A stretch of 47,235 nucleotides of DNA from positions 1-47,235 of the forward strand of contig DATDLN010000201.1 in the NCBI GenBank assembly GCA_036519295.1. Reading direction: 5' to 3'. The position numbers were made by a program, and so were the translations under genes. Below, piece by piece: positions 8,186 through 16,716 of the stretch (positions within the stretch are counted from its first letter, which is position 1; each line of letters opens with the position of its first letter). The notes beneath the pieces are model-generated. The model was given only the letters and a program-made list of their open reading frames with translations. It was not told where the DNA came from and did no database searches. Source of the stretch: JACVRW01 sp036519295 (GTDB taxonomy: Bacteria > Actinomycetota > Thermoleophilia > Solirubrobacterales > Thermoleophilaceae).

Positions 8186-8228
8186 TTGACGCGTCGGTTG
8201 TCGACTTGTACATTGCCGACAATCGACG
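8186..8228 (+). promoter_or_regulatory. Promoter and 12-bp inverted-repeat operator of the GntR operon
   Basis: TTGACG (8186-8191), 18 bp and TACATT (8210-8215) form a sigma-70-like promoter. Embedded in it is an inverted repeat with 12-nt arms, CGTCGGTTGTCG (8192-8203) and CGACAATCGACG (8217-8228), matching at 11 of 12 positions with a 13-nt spacer. The location suggests autorepression by the GntR protein and control of the whole downstream operon. Confidence 0.6.
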
Positions 8229-8257
8229 AGGGAGAGGGAGGAGACATCTCTCCGAGC

Positions 8258-8944
8258 GTGGACAGCTGGCGCCTGCGGAGCGTCGAGCGCGCCTCGACGA
8301 CCGAGCAGGTCCTGACGGAGTTGCGCGATGCGATCGTCGACGGTCGCATCCCCCAGGGGGAGCAGCTCCGGGAGGCGCACCTGGCGCGCCAGCTGGGAAC
8401 CGGGCGGAGCGCGGTGCGGGAGGCGATCAGGCAGCTCGTCCAGGAGGGGCTGGTCGATCACGAGCTCCACCGCGGCGCCCTGGTGCGGGTGATCGCGCTC
8501 GACGACTACCCCGACGTATACGGCGCGCGCGAGGTCATCGAGGCGGGCGCGGTGCGCCGGCTCCTGGAGCGTGACGAGCCCATAAAGACCGCGCCCCTGC
8601 GCGAGGCGCTCCAGGCTCTCCGCAAGGCGCTTGCGTCCGACGGCCATCTCACGGACGAGGCGATCGCCGCCGACATCAAGTTCCACCAGGAGCTCGTGCG
8701 CCTGTGCGACAGCCCCCGTCTCACCCGCGCCCACGACACGCTGGCGGCCGAGACGCGGCTGCTCCTCCGCCACCACCCGATCTACCCCGCGACCGACTAC
8801 GTGGGGGACCACGAGCGGCTGCTCGACGCGCTCGAGCGCCGCGACCCGGAGACTCCGGAGCTGATCGCCCAGCACCTTCAGTTGTCGGCGCGCCTGATCG
8901 GCGCCGAGCTGGCCCGCGAGACCGAGGAGCGCCCGGTCGCATGA
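8258..8944 (+). CDS. GntR-family (FCD type) transcriptional regulator
   Basis: Probable local regulator of the catabolic operon. A winged helix of the GntR family occupies the N-terminal third (LRDAIVDGRIPQGEQLREAHLARQLG, then GRSAVREAIRQLVQEGLV), followed by an all-helical FCD ligand domain with metal-binding-type histidines (DIKFHQELV, HPIYPATDY, DHERLLDALERRD). FCD regulators usually sense small organic acids. The frame is open from a TTG at 8186, but that lies inside the promoter; I prefer GTG 8258, which has GGGAGGAG 13 nt upstream, giving 228 aa. The TGA stop overlaps the ATG of the binding-protein gene (ATGA). Confidence 0.9.
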   Translation: MDSWRLRSVERASTTEQVLTELRDAIVDGRIPQGEQLREAHLARQLGTGRSAVREAIRQLVQEGLVDHELHRGALVRVIALDDYPDVYGAREVIEAGAVRRLLERDEPIKTAPLREALQALRKALASDGHLTDEAIAADIKFHQELVRLCDSPRLTRAHDTLAAETRLLLRHHPIYPATDYVGDHERLLDALERRDPETPELIAQHLQLSARLIGAELARETEERPVA

Positions 8945-10554
8945 GCGACGACCAGACATCCCGCTTCGACGACTGGACGATCACCCGCCGCGACGCCCTC
9001 CGCGGCGCCGTGGCCGGAGGCGTGCTGTTGGGGGCCGGCGGCATCGTCGCCGCTTGCGGGAGCGAGGACGTGAACGTGCCGACCAGGGACTTCGGCGCGA
9101 GCTCGCTCCAGAACGTCCGGGACGGCGGGTCCCTGCGGATCGGAGTGCAGGGAGGCGGCGCCGACGACAGCATCGACGCCCACATCCCGGCGACCATCCC
9201 GGACATCTCCCGAGTGTTCCAGCTGTATGAGCCGCTCGCGGACCGCGACATCAAATCCGACTTCGAGCTCGTGCTCGCCGAGTCGATCGAGCCCGAGAAG
9301 GGCGCGGAGACGTGGACGATCCGCCTGAAGCCCGGCATCACCTTCCACAACGGCAAGCCGGTGACCGCCGACGACGTCCTCTTCTCGCTGGGGCGCATCA
9401 TCGACCCGAAGGACCCCAAGACGGGCGCGGCGTCGATCGGCTACATCGACCTCAAACGATCGCGGAAGCTCGACAAGCGCACCGTGCGGCTTCAGCTGAA
9501 GTTCGCCAACGTCGGCTTCCCGGACGACCTCGGCCAGTACTTCAACTCGATCGTCCCCACCGACTACGACCCGAAGAAGCCGGTGGGGACCGGGCCGTTC
9601 ATGTTCGACAGCTTCACCCCAGGCCAGCGCACTGTGTTCAAGAAGTTCCCCGACTACTGGCGCGACGGCCTGCCCCGGGTGGACGAGGTGATCATCATCG
9701 ACTTCCCCGAGGACACGCCGCGCGTGAACGCGCTGCTGAGCGGACAGGTCGACGCCATCACGAACCTGCCGTCGGGACAGATCGCCCAGGTCAAGTCGAA
9801 CGACCAGTTCAAGGTCCTGATCTCGGAGACCGGCGGCTGGCAGCCCTTCACGATGCGGGTCGACCAGGCGCCCTTCAAGGACGTGAAGGTGCGCCAGGCC
9901 ATGCGCCTGCTGGTGGACCGCGAGCAGATGATCTCCCAGGTGCTCTCGGGTCAGGGACGCGTCGCCAACGACCTCTACTCGCCGTACGACCCGGCCTACA
10001 ACAGCGACCTGCCCCAGCGCAAGCAGGACCTCGACCAGGCGAAATCGCTCCTGAAGCAGGCCGGACAGAGCGATCTGCGCGTCGAGCTCGTCACCTCGCC
10101 CGTGTTCCAGGGCATCGTCGAGGCGGCCCAGGTGATCGCGGAGCAGGCCAAGGGCGCCGGGGTGACGATCACCGTCCGCAAGGTCGACACCGGCACCTTC
10201 TACGGCGACAACTACCTGTCCTGGACGTTCGCCCAGGACTTCTGGGCCACGCGCACGTACCTGAGTCAGGTCGCGCAGGGCAGCCTGCCGGACTCTCCCT
10301 ACAACGAGACGCACTGGAAGGACCCCGAGTTCCTCGACCTCATCGGACAGGCGCGTGCGGAGCTCGACGACGCCAAGCGCATCGAGCTGCTCAAGGCGGC
10401 GCAGAAGATCGAATGGGAACGGGGCGGCTTAATCGTCTGGTCCTTCAGCAACCAGATCGACGCCTACAACACCACGGTCGGGGGGTTCGAGCCGGCGAAG
10501 TCGGGCTTCCCGCTCACCAACTACGGCTTCAGAAGGGTGGGTTTCGTTGACTAG
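8941..10554 (+). CDS. Dpp/Opp-type ABC transporter substrate-binding protein (Tat lipoprotein)
   Basis: A 537-aa SBP_bac_5-family binding protein. The N-terminus carries a twin-arginine motif (TRRDALRG, R16-R17) and a lipobox ending in Cys39 (IVAACG), so it is probably exported folded and lipid-anchored. The family signature region is visible around AETWTIRLKPGITFHNGKPVTADDV, and GTGPFMFDSFTPGQ and DVKVRQAMRLLVDREQ are typical. Members bind peptides, opines, nickel chelates, glycosides and many other solutes, so the ligand is open. Its start overlaps the GntR stop and its end overlaps the permease start by 8 nt. Confidence 0.93.
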   Translation: MSDDQTSRFDDWTITRRDALRGAVAGGVLLGAGGIVAACGSEDVNVPTRDFGASSLQNVRDGGSLRIGVQGGGADDSIDAHIPATIPDISRVFQLYEPLADRDIKSDFELVLAESIEPEKGAETWTIRLKPGITFHNGKPVTADDVLFSLGRIIDPKDPKTGAASIGYIDLKRSRKLDKRTVRLQLKFANVGFPDDLGQYFNSIVPTDYDPKKPVGTGPFMFDSFTPGQRTVFKKFPDYWRDGLPRVDEVIIIDFPEDTPRVNALLSGQVDAITNLPSGQIAQVKSNDQFKVLISETGGWQPFTMRVDQAPFKDVKVRQAMRLLVDREQMISQVLSGQGRVANDLYSPYDPAYNSDLPQRKQDLDQAKSLLKQAGQSDLRVELVTSPVFQGIVEAAQVIAEQAKGAGVTITVRKVDTGTFYGDNYLSWTFAQDFWATRTYLSQVAQGSLPDSPYNETHWKDPEFLDLIGQARAELDDAKRIELLKAAQKIEWERGGLIVWSFSNQIDAYNTTVGGFEPAKSGFPLTNYGFRRVGFVD

Positions 10555-11500
10555 GCTCATCTTGCGCCGGCTGGCCCTCGGCGTCCTCACACTGTTCCTG
10601 ATCTCGCTGGTCGTCTTCGCGGCGGTGCTGGCGCTGCCCGGCGACGCGGCAACCGCGATCCTCGGAAAGGAGGCGACGCCCGACCGCGTCGCGGCGCTAC
10701 GGGACCAGCTCCACCTCAACGACTCGGTGATCACGCAGTACCTCGACTGGATCGGCGGGGTGCTGACCGGCAGCTTCGGGGAGTCGACGTCGACGCAGCA
10801 GCCCGTGAGCGAGCTGCTCTCGGACCGTGTCGCGAACACCGGCTTCCTCGTCTTCGTCGCGGCGATCGTGGCAGTCCCGCTGTCGATCGGCATGGGAGTG
10901 TGGACGGCCATGCGGCGCGACCGCCCCGTTGACCACGTGCTCTCCAACGGCTCGCTGGTGCTGGCGGCGCTGCCCGAGTTCGTGATCGGAATCGGGCTGA
11001 TCCTGCTGTTCGCGACGAGCGTGTTCCACTGGTTCCCCGCGGTGTCGCTGCTCGCACCCGGCGAGAAAGCGTGGTCGGACCCGAGCGTGGTGGTGCTGCC
11101 CGCGGCGACCCTGGTGCTCGCCGTCACGCCCTACATCAGCCGGATCATGCGCGGGTCGATGATCGAAGTCCTCGAGTCGGAGTACGTCACGATGGCGCGC
11201 CTAAAGGGCCTCCCGGAGCGCACTGTCATCTGGCGCCACGCCGTTCCCAACGCCATCGTGCCCGCGATCCAGGTAACCGCGCTGCAGCTCGCCTGGATGG
11301 CCGGCGGAGTGGTGGTCGTCGAGTTCGTCTTCTCCTATCCGGGCATCGGATCACTCTTCATCGACGCGGTGGACAACCGCGACATGCCGGTGGTGCAGAC
11401 GATCACCATTCTGGCGGCGGCCATCTACGTCGTGCTCAACCTGCTCGCCGACCTGGCCACGATCGCGGTGACGCCGCGGCTCAGGACGGAGGCGCGATGA
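10547..11500 (+). CDS. Dpp/Opp-type ABC permease 1 (DppB-like)
   Basis: A 317-aa inner-membrane permease. It starts with the classic DppB N-terminus (LILRRLALGVLTLFLISLVVFAAVLALPGDAA) and has six predicted spans. The ATPase-docking EAA loop reads YVTMARLKGLPERTVIWRHAVPNAIVP. A TTG start at 10547 overlaps the end of the binding-protein gene, with AGAAGGGTGG upstream as ribosome site. The stop overlaps the second permease (ATGA). It forms a heterodimer with the next gene product. Confidence 0.94.
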   Translation: MTRLILRRLALGVLTLFLISLVVFAAVLALPGDAATAILGKEATPDRVAALRDQLHLNDSVITQYLDWIGGVLTGSFGESTSTQQPVSELLSDRVANTGFLVFVAAIVAVPLSIGMGVWTAMRRDRPVDHVLSNGSLVLAALPEFVIGIGLILLFATSVFHWFPAVSLLAPGEKAWSDPSVVVLPAATLVLAVTPYISRIMRGSMIEVLESEYVTMARLKGLPERTVIWRHAVPNAIVPAIQVTALQLAWMAGGVVVVEFVFSYPGIGSLFIDAVDNRDMPVVQTITILAAAIYVVLNLLADLATIAVTPRLRTEAR

Positions 11501-12420
11501 CGCAGCCTCAGACAGTCGAGCAGGCCCTCGACCTCGTCCCGGAGGCCGGACCGGAGGCGCCGCCGCCGCGACTCCAGCGCTTCCAGTGGCTCGGCATCCT
11601 GCGCGAGGCCTCGCGGCTCACGCGGACCCGGATCGGGCTGGCAATGGTCGGCGTGATCGTCCTGATAGCGCTGTTCGGGCCGCTCGTGGCACCGCACACG
11701 CCGACCGAGTTCATCGCCGCACCCAACCACGGGCCGACGAGCGACGCCATCCTCGGCGCCGATGCGTTGGGACGCGACGTGTTCAGCCGCTTCCTCCACG
11801 GCGGCCTCACCGTCCTGTGGATGGCGGCCGCGGCTACGGTCCTCGGCGTCGTCGTCGGCACCGCCGTGGGGCTGATCGCCGCCTACTCGCGCAACTGGCT
11901 GGATGGCGTGCTGATGCGGCTCAACGATGTGCTGCTCGCGTTCCCGCAGATCATCTTCGTGCTGCTGGCGGTCTCGGCGATCGGGCCGAAGCTCTGGCTG
12001 ATCGTTGTAACCGTCGGTATCACTCACGCGCCGCGCGTCGCGCGGGTGATCCGCGGGGCGGCTCAGCAGATCGTCGAGCGTGACTTCATCAAGGCCGAGG
12101 AGGTCGCGGGCGAGCGGCGCTCGAGGATCATCATGCAGGGACTGCTGCCAAACGTGACCAGTCCGCTGCTCGTCGAGCTCGGGTTGCGGATGACCTTCTC
12201 GATCGGGTTGGTGGCGGCGATCAGCTTCCTCGGCTTCGGCCTGCAGCCGCCCACCGCCGACTGGGGGCTCATGATCAACGAGAACCGCCTGTCCATCACC
12301 GTCATGCCATGGGGAGTGCTGCTCCCGGTGCTCGCGATCGCCGTGCTCACGGTGGGCACGAACCTGGTTACCGACGGCATTGCGCGTGCGGCGATCGGCC
12401 TCGAACGGAGCAACGAGTAA
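11497..12420 (+). CDS. Dpp/Opp-type ABC permease 2 (DppC-like)
   Basis: A 307-aa permease of the DppC/OppC type: an N-terminal cytoplasmic tail, a first span around residues 48-68, the conserved LGADALGRDVFSRFLHGG segment outside, and the docking loop DFIKAEEVAGERRSRIIMQGLLPN. The ATG at 11497 overlaps the preceding stop; the TAA stop overlaps the ATPase ATG by one base (TAATG). The tight coupling with permease 1 and the ATPase indicates one transporter complex. Confidence 0.94.
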   Translation: MTQPQTVEQALDLVPEAGPEAPPPRLQRFQWLGILREASRLTRTRIGLAMVGVIVLIALFGPLVAPHTPTEFIAAPNHGPTSDAILGADALGRDVFSRFLHGGLTVLWMAAAATVLGVVVGTAVGLIAAYSRNWLDGVLMRLNDVLLAFPQIIFVLLAVSAIGPKLWLIVVTVGITHAPRVARVIRGAAQQIVERDFIKAEEVAGERRSRIIMQGLLPNVTSPLLVELGLRMTFSIGLVAAISFLGFGLQPPTADWGLMINENRLSITVMPWGVLLPVLAIAVLTVGTNLVTDGIARAAIGLERSNE

Positions 12421-14243
12421 TGAGCGCCACCGAAACCATTCGCGAGCCATCCGTCGACGTAATCGACCTGCGGATCGCGCTCACCATCTCGGGCGTCGAC
12501 GTGGTCGATGAGATCGGCGTCCAAATCCGACCCGGAGAGGTGCTTGGACTGGTCGGCGAGTCCGGCTCGGGGAAGACCACGGTCGGAATGGCTCTGCTCG
12601 GCCACGTCCGCCACGGCGGGCATGTCGCGGGTGGCGTGATCCGAATCGACGGCCGCGACCTGAGCACGCTGGGCGAGCGCGAGCTGCGCCACCTGCGCGG
12701 CGGGGTGGTCTCCTACATCCCGCAGGATCCAGGCACCTCGCTCAACCCGGCGCTGCGGATCTCCACCCAGCTCGTTGAGATCCTCGAGGCCCACGCGACG
12801 GACGGCGGCGCCAAGCAGCGTATGGCACGCGTGCGCGAGGCGCTCGAGGAGGTGGCGCTCCCCTCCGACGACGAGTTCCTGAAGAACTACCCGCACCAGC
12901 TCTCGGGCGGCCAGCAACAGCGTGTGGCGATCGCGATGGCCTTCGCCAACCGCCCGCACGTGATCGTGTGCGACGAGCCGACCACCGGGCTGGACGTCAC
13001 GACGCAGGCGCGCGTGCTCGAGACGGTGCGCGACCTGTGTCAGAGCCACCATGTCGCCGCCCTCTACGTAAGCCACGACCTGGCGGTGGTGGCCGAGCTG
13101 GCGGATCACGTGGCGGTCATGTACGGCGGGCGAATCGTCGAGAGCGGCACGCGCGATCAGCTGTTCGCCAATCCCTGCCATCCCTATACGCGCAGGCTGC
13201 TGCGCGCAGTGCCCGACATCGCCGGCAAGCGCACCGTGGTCGGCATTCCCGGTCACGCCGCACTGCCCGGCAGCCGGCCGCAGGGGTGCTACTTCCATCC
13301 CCGCTGCCAGTTCGCGCGCGACGACTGCCGTGCCGAGTTCCCGCCGATCACCGATCTGGGCGAGGGCCATCGGGTCCGCTGCTATCACGTCGCCGACGCG
13401 GTGCGCCAGGCGCCGCCAGAAGGCGCCGGACAGGCGGACCGGCGTGCGGTGGGCGAGGACGTCGTGCTGGGCATCCGTGACCTGAACGCGCACTACGGCG
13501 AAACCCAGATCCTGTTCGACGTCAACATCGACGTCCATCACAACGAGTGCGTAGCGCTTGTCGGGGAGTCCGGCAGCGGCAAGACGACCACCGCGCGCTG
13601 CGTGGCCGGCTTGCACAAGCAATGGACCGGCGAGGTGAGCCTGCGCGGCGAGGGGCTGGCGCGAGGTGCGCGCCAGCGCTCGGGCGAGGAACGCCGGGAG
13701 ATCCAGTACGTCTTCCAGAACCCGTACGCATCGCTGAATCCGCGCTCCACGATCGGCCAGACGATCGCCCGCAGGCTTAAGCTCTTCCCGCCGGACGGCG
13801 GGGGTGACATCGGCGCGAAGGTCGGCGAGTGCCTCGAGCGTGTGGCTCTGTCGGCCTCTGCGGCCGACCGTTTCCCCGATCAGCTCTCCGGCGGCGAGCG
13901 TCAGCGCGTGGCGATCGCCCGCGCCCTCGCAGCCGAGCCCGCGCTGCTGGTCTGCGACGAGGTCACCTCGGCCCTCGACGTCTCGGTGCAGGCGGCGATC
14001 ATCGAGCTGCTGGGCGAGCTGCGCAACGAGATGGGCCTCAGCCTCCTCTTCATCACCCACGACCACGCGCTCATCCGCACCGTCGCCGACCGCATTGCGG
14101 TCGTCACTGCCGGCCACGTGGTCGAGTACGGCCCAACCGAGCAGATCTTCACTAGCCCCAGCGCCGACTACACGCGCAAGCTGCTGGCGAACACACCGAG
14201 TATCGAGGTCGCGCTCGGCCAGGCCACGGCGCCGTCTTCGTAG
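12420..14243 (+). CDS. Dpp/Opp-type ABC transporter, two ATPase domains in one chain
   Basis: A 607-aa protein that joins the usually separate DppD and DppF subunits. Domain 1 has Walker A GESGSGKTT (46-54), signature LSGGQQQRVAIA, Walker B VIVCDEPTTGLD, followed by the oligopeptide-transporter C-terminal region with its cysteine pattern (GCYFHPRCQFARDDC...RCYH) that often holds an Fe-S-type site. Domain 2 (from about residue 345) has a second GESGSGKTT, LSGGERQRVAIARAL and LLVCDEVTSALD. A QNPYASLNPR Q-loop in domain 2 is typical of DppF. Both sites look intact, so both should hydrolyse ATP. Fused forms are known in this family (for example YejF/GsiA type). The gene follows the permease with a 1-nt overlap. 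Confidence 0.95.
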   Translation: MSATETIREPSVDVIDLRIALTISGVDVVDEIGVQIRPGEVLGLVGESGSGKTTVGMALLGHVRHGGHVAGGVIRIDGRDLSTLGERELRHLRGGVVSYIPQDPGTSLNPALRISTQLVEILEAHATDGGAKQRMARVREALEEVALPSDDEFLKNYPHQLSGGQQQRVAIAMAFANRPHVIVCDEPTTGLDVTTQARVLETVRDLCQSHHVAALYVSHDLAVVAELADHVAVMYGGRIVESGTRDQLFANPCHPYTRRLLRAVPDIAGKRTVVGIPGHAALPGSRPQGCYFHPRCQFARDDCRAEFPPITDLGEGHRVRCYHVADAVRQAPPEGAGQADRRAVGEDVVLGIRDLNAHYGETQILFDVNIDVHHNECVALVGESGSGKTTTARCVAGLHKQWTGEVSLRGEGLARGARQRSGEERREIQYVFQNPYASLNPRSTIGQTIARRLKLFPPDGGGDIGAKVGECLERVALSASAADRFPDQLSGGERQRVAIARALAAEPALLVCDEVTSALDVSVQAAIIELLGELRNEMGLSLLFITHDHALIRTVADRIAVVTAGHVVEYGPTEQIFTSPSADYTRKLLANTPSIEVALGQATAPSS

Positions 14244-14254
14244 ACTCTGGCCGC

Positions 14255-15901
14255 GTGGCCGTGTCGACGACCTCAACGGGTGGCCGGGCGCTGGCCGAAG
14301 CCCTTGCGGCCCACGGCGTGGACACCGTGTGGGGCATCCCGGGCACCCACAACCTCGAGATCTACGCGCACCTGCCCGGCGCCGGCATCCGCCACGTGAG
14401 CCCGCGCCACGAGCAGGGCGCCGGCTTCGCCGCCGACGGCTACGCGCGCGTGACGGGGCGCCCGGGCGTGTGCATCACGACCTCCGGTCCGGCAGCGTTG
14501 AACGCGGCGACCGCGCTGGGACAGGCCTACTCGGACTCGGTGCCGGTGCTGGCCGTCTCGGCCGGCATGCCGCTGCGCAATCCCGGTCGCGGCCACGGCG
14601 AGCTGCATGAGACCAAGGATCAGCGCGGCGCGCTCGACGCAATCGTCCGGTACAGCCATCGGATCACGAGCGTGCCCGAGATACCGGTGGCGGTGGCTCA
14701 GGCCTTTGCCGCGATGAGGAGCGGCCGCCCGCGCCCGGTGCACCTGGAGATCCCTCTCGACGTGCTCGAGGAGAGCGCGAAGATCGAGATAGTCGAGCCG
14801 ATTCGCCCTGCGCGCGCGACGCCCGATGCAAGCGCCCTCGACGACGCCGCCGCGCGGCTGGCCGGCGCCGCGCGCCCCGCAATTCTCGCCGGTGGCGGCG
14901 CGCGCGGAGCAACGGCGGAGCTGCATGCCCTGGCCGAGCGGCTGGGCGCGCCGGTCGTGTGCACGATCAACGGCAAGGGCGTGTTCCCTGAGGACCATCC
15001 TCTCAGCGCCGGCGCCGGCCTCACCCGCGCCGTGGTGCGGGAGCTCGTCGAGGAGAGCGACGTGGTGCTGGTGGTGGGAAGCGGCCTGTCGCCGGCGGAG
15101 CAGTGGCTCGGCCCGCTGCCGCTCGCCGGCAAGCTGGTCCGCGTCGACATCGACTCGGACCAGGTGGTCGCTGGCGCCGTGCCGGCCGTCGCCGTGGTCG
15201 GCGACGCCGCCGCGGCGCTCGCCGGGTTGCTTGCACGCCTTCGAGAGGGCGTGGCAGACGGAGAGCGGGGGGCTCTCTGGCGGTCCCGGCACCTCGATGA
15301 GGCGCGGACGCTTGGTGCGCGCTGGTCGTGGATCTTCGACGGCATCGCGGAGGCGCTGGGCCGCGACGGGATCGTCGCCGGCGACAGCGCGATGGTCTGC
15401 TACCACGGCGCGGTGGCGGCGCTGCCCGCCTACCGGCCGGGGGCCTTCCTCTACCCGACGGGATTCGGCACCCTCGGCTACGGTCTGCCGGCGGCGATCG
15501 GCGCGAAGCTGGGCCGCCCCGAGGCGCGGGTGATGGCCCTGCTCGGCGATGGAGGCATCATGTTCACGATTGCCGAGCTGGCCGCCGCCGCGCAGCTGCG
15601 GCTCCCCCTCCCCGTCGTCGTCGTCGACAACGGCGGCTACGGCGAGATCCGCAACGAGATGGCCGCGCGCGGGGATCCGGTGTACGCGGTGGACCTCGAC
15701 GCGCTCGATTTCGCGGCGCTCGGCCGCGTGCTGGGCTGCGAGGGCCTGGCGGTCGACGACCAGGGCGCGCTCACCGAGGCGCTCGAGCGCGGCTTCGAGG
15801 CCCACCGCCCGACCGTGCTGCACGTGCACGAGGGCGACGGGCCCCCGCCCGTGACGGCAAGCGCCGAGGGTATCGAGGGCGTCCGCGCGTCAGCCGGCTG
15901 A
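14255..15901 (+). CDS. Thiamine-diphosphate enzyme, AruI-like 2-oxo-acid decarboxylase
   Basis: A 548-aa enzyme of the acetolactate synthase/benzoylformate decarboxylase superfamily. The N-terminal domain has the activating glutamate (RHEQGAGFAADGYAR, E53), a central domain, and the C-terminal ThDP motif LLGDGGIMF...VDNGGYGEI. The N-terminal text (GIPGTHNLEIYAHLPG, HETKDQRGALDAI, RPRPVHLEIPLDVLEE) resembles Pseudomonas AruI, the 5-guanidino-2-oxopentanoate decarboxylase of the arginine transaminase pathway. I therefore infer decarboxylation of a 2-oxo acid, but acetolactate-synthase-like or 2-hydroxyacyl-CoA lyase-like activity is possible. The GTG start lies 11 nt after the ATPase stop without a clear ribosome site; GTG 14261 is an alternative. 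Its stop overlaps the SDR start (TGATG). Confidence 0.82.
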   Translation: MAVSTTSTGGRALAEALAAHGVDTVWGIPGTHNLEIYAHLPGAGIRHVSPRHEQGAGFAADGYARVTGRPGVCITTSGPAALNAATALGQAYSDSVPVLAVSAGMPLRNPGRGHGELHETKDQRGALDAIVRYSHRITSVPEIPVAVAQAFAAMRSGRPRPVHLEIPLDVLEESAKIEIVEPIRPARATPDASALDDAAARLAGAARPAILAGGGARGATAELHALAERLGAPVVCTINGKGVFPEDHPLSAGAGLTRAVVRELVEESDVVLVVGSGLSPAEQWLGPLPLAGKLVRVDIDSDQVVAGAVPAVAVVGDAAAALAGLLARLREGVADGERGALWRSRHLDEARTLGARWSWIFDGIAEALGRDGIVAGDSAMVCYHGAVAALPAYRPGAFLYPTGFGTLGYGLPAAIGAKLGRPEARVMALLGDGGIMFTIAELAAAAQLRLPLPVVVVDNGGYGEIRNEMAARGDPVYAVDLDALDFAALGRVLGCEGLAVDDQGALTEALERGFEAHRPTVLHVHEGDGPPPVTASAEGIEGVRASAG

Positions 15902-16716
15902 TGGACGCATACAGCTCCCCACTGCGGCCGGACGCCAACGCCGGGCGCGTCGCTCTGGTGAGCGGCGGCGGCACGGGGATCGGCCGGGCCACGGCGCTCG
16001 AGCTCGCCGGGAGCGGAGCTCGGGTGGCCGTGTGCGGGCGCCGCGAGGAGCCGCTGTCGCGGGTGCGTCACGAGATCGAGAGCCGCGGCGGCGAGTGCCT
16101 CGACGTGACGGCCGACCTGCGCGAGCCGGACCAGGTCGAGGAAGTGGTGAGCGCCACGATCGATCGCTTTGGCGCCGTCGACGTGCTGGTCAACAACGCC
16201 GGCGGTCAGTTCTCCGCGCCGGCCGAGGAGATCTCCGAGGGCGGCTGGCGCGCCGTGAACCGGCTCACGGTGGATGCGGTGTGGAGCATGACCCGGGCCG
16301 TGGCCACCCAGGCGATGATTCCCGGTGGCGGCGGGCTGATCGTCTTCGTCGGGTTCAGCCCGCTCCGTGGGATCCCCGGCTTCGCGCACGCATCGGCCGG
16401 CCGCGCGGCGGTTTCGAACCTCGCCTCGGGGCTGGCGCTCGAGTGGAGCCGCCACCGCATCCGCACCGTCTGCGTGGCCCCGGGGACGATCCTCACCGAG
16501 GCCCTGGAGGACTACGGCGAAGGGGCCGTCGCCGACTGGGAGCGGGCCGTCCCGCTCGGCCGGCTGGGTCGTCCCGAGGAGGTGGCCAGCCTGATCGCCT
16601 TTCTCGCGTCGGCCGGCGGCGCCTACGTGACCGGGACGACGATCGTCGTCGACGGCGGCGTCGATGCCTGGGGCATCGGGGAGCCGCCGCCTTCCGTGGA
16701 GGCCGTGGAGCGGTGA
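15901..16716 (+). CDS. SDR-family oxidoreductase, 2,4-dienoyl-CoA-reductase-like
   Basis: A 271-aa short-chain dehydrogenase. The NAD(P)-binding GGGTGIG lies at residues 22-28, NNAG at 98-101, and the C-terminal half has FLASAGGAYVTGTTIVVDGG. The usual YxxxK catalytic pair is absent: the aligned stretch reads HASAGRAAV, with Ala164 and Arg168. Peroxisomal-type 2,4-dienoyl-CoA reductases also lack the tyrosine (HAGSAKAAV) but keep the lysine, so this looks like a dienoyl-CoA-reductase relative with Lys replaced by Arg. In this operon, beside CoA ligase and enoyl-CoA hydratase, a role in reducing or oxidising an acyl-CoA intermediate is plausible. Start TGATG overlaps the thiamine enzyme stop; end overlaps the CoA-ligase start (GTGA). 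Confidence 0.85.
   Translation: MDAYSSPLRPDANAGRVALVSGGGTGIGRATALELAGSGARVAVCGRREEPLSRVRHEIESRGGECLDVTADLREPDQVEEVVSATIDRFGAVDVLVNNAGGQFSAPAEEISEGGWRAVNRLTVDAVWSMTRAVATQAMIPGGGGLIVFVGFSPLRGIPGFAHASAGRAAVSNLASGLALEWSRHRIRTVCVAPGTILTEALEDYGEGAVADWERAVPLGRLGRPEEVASLIAFLASAGGAYVTGTTIVVDGGVDAWGIGEPPPSVEAVER

Noticed and set aside
14273..15829. 518-codon minus-strand frame opposite the thiamine-diphosphate enzyme
   Set aside because: No ribosome site or family resemblance; the plus strand carries a complete enzyme with all motifs.
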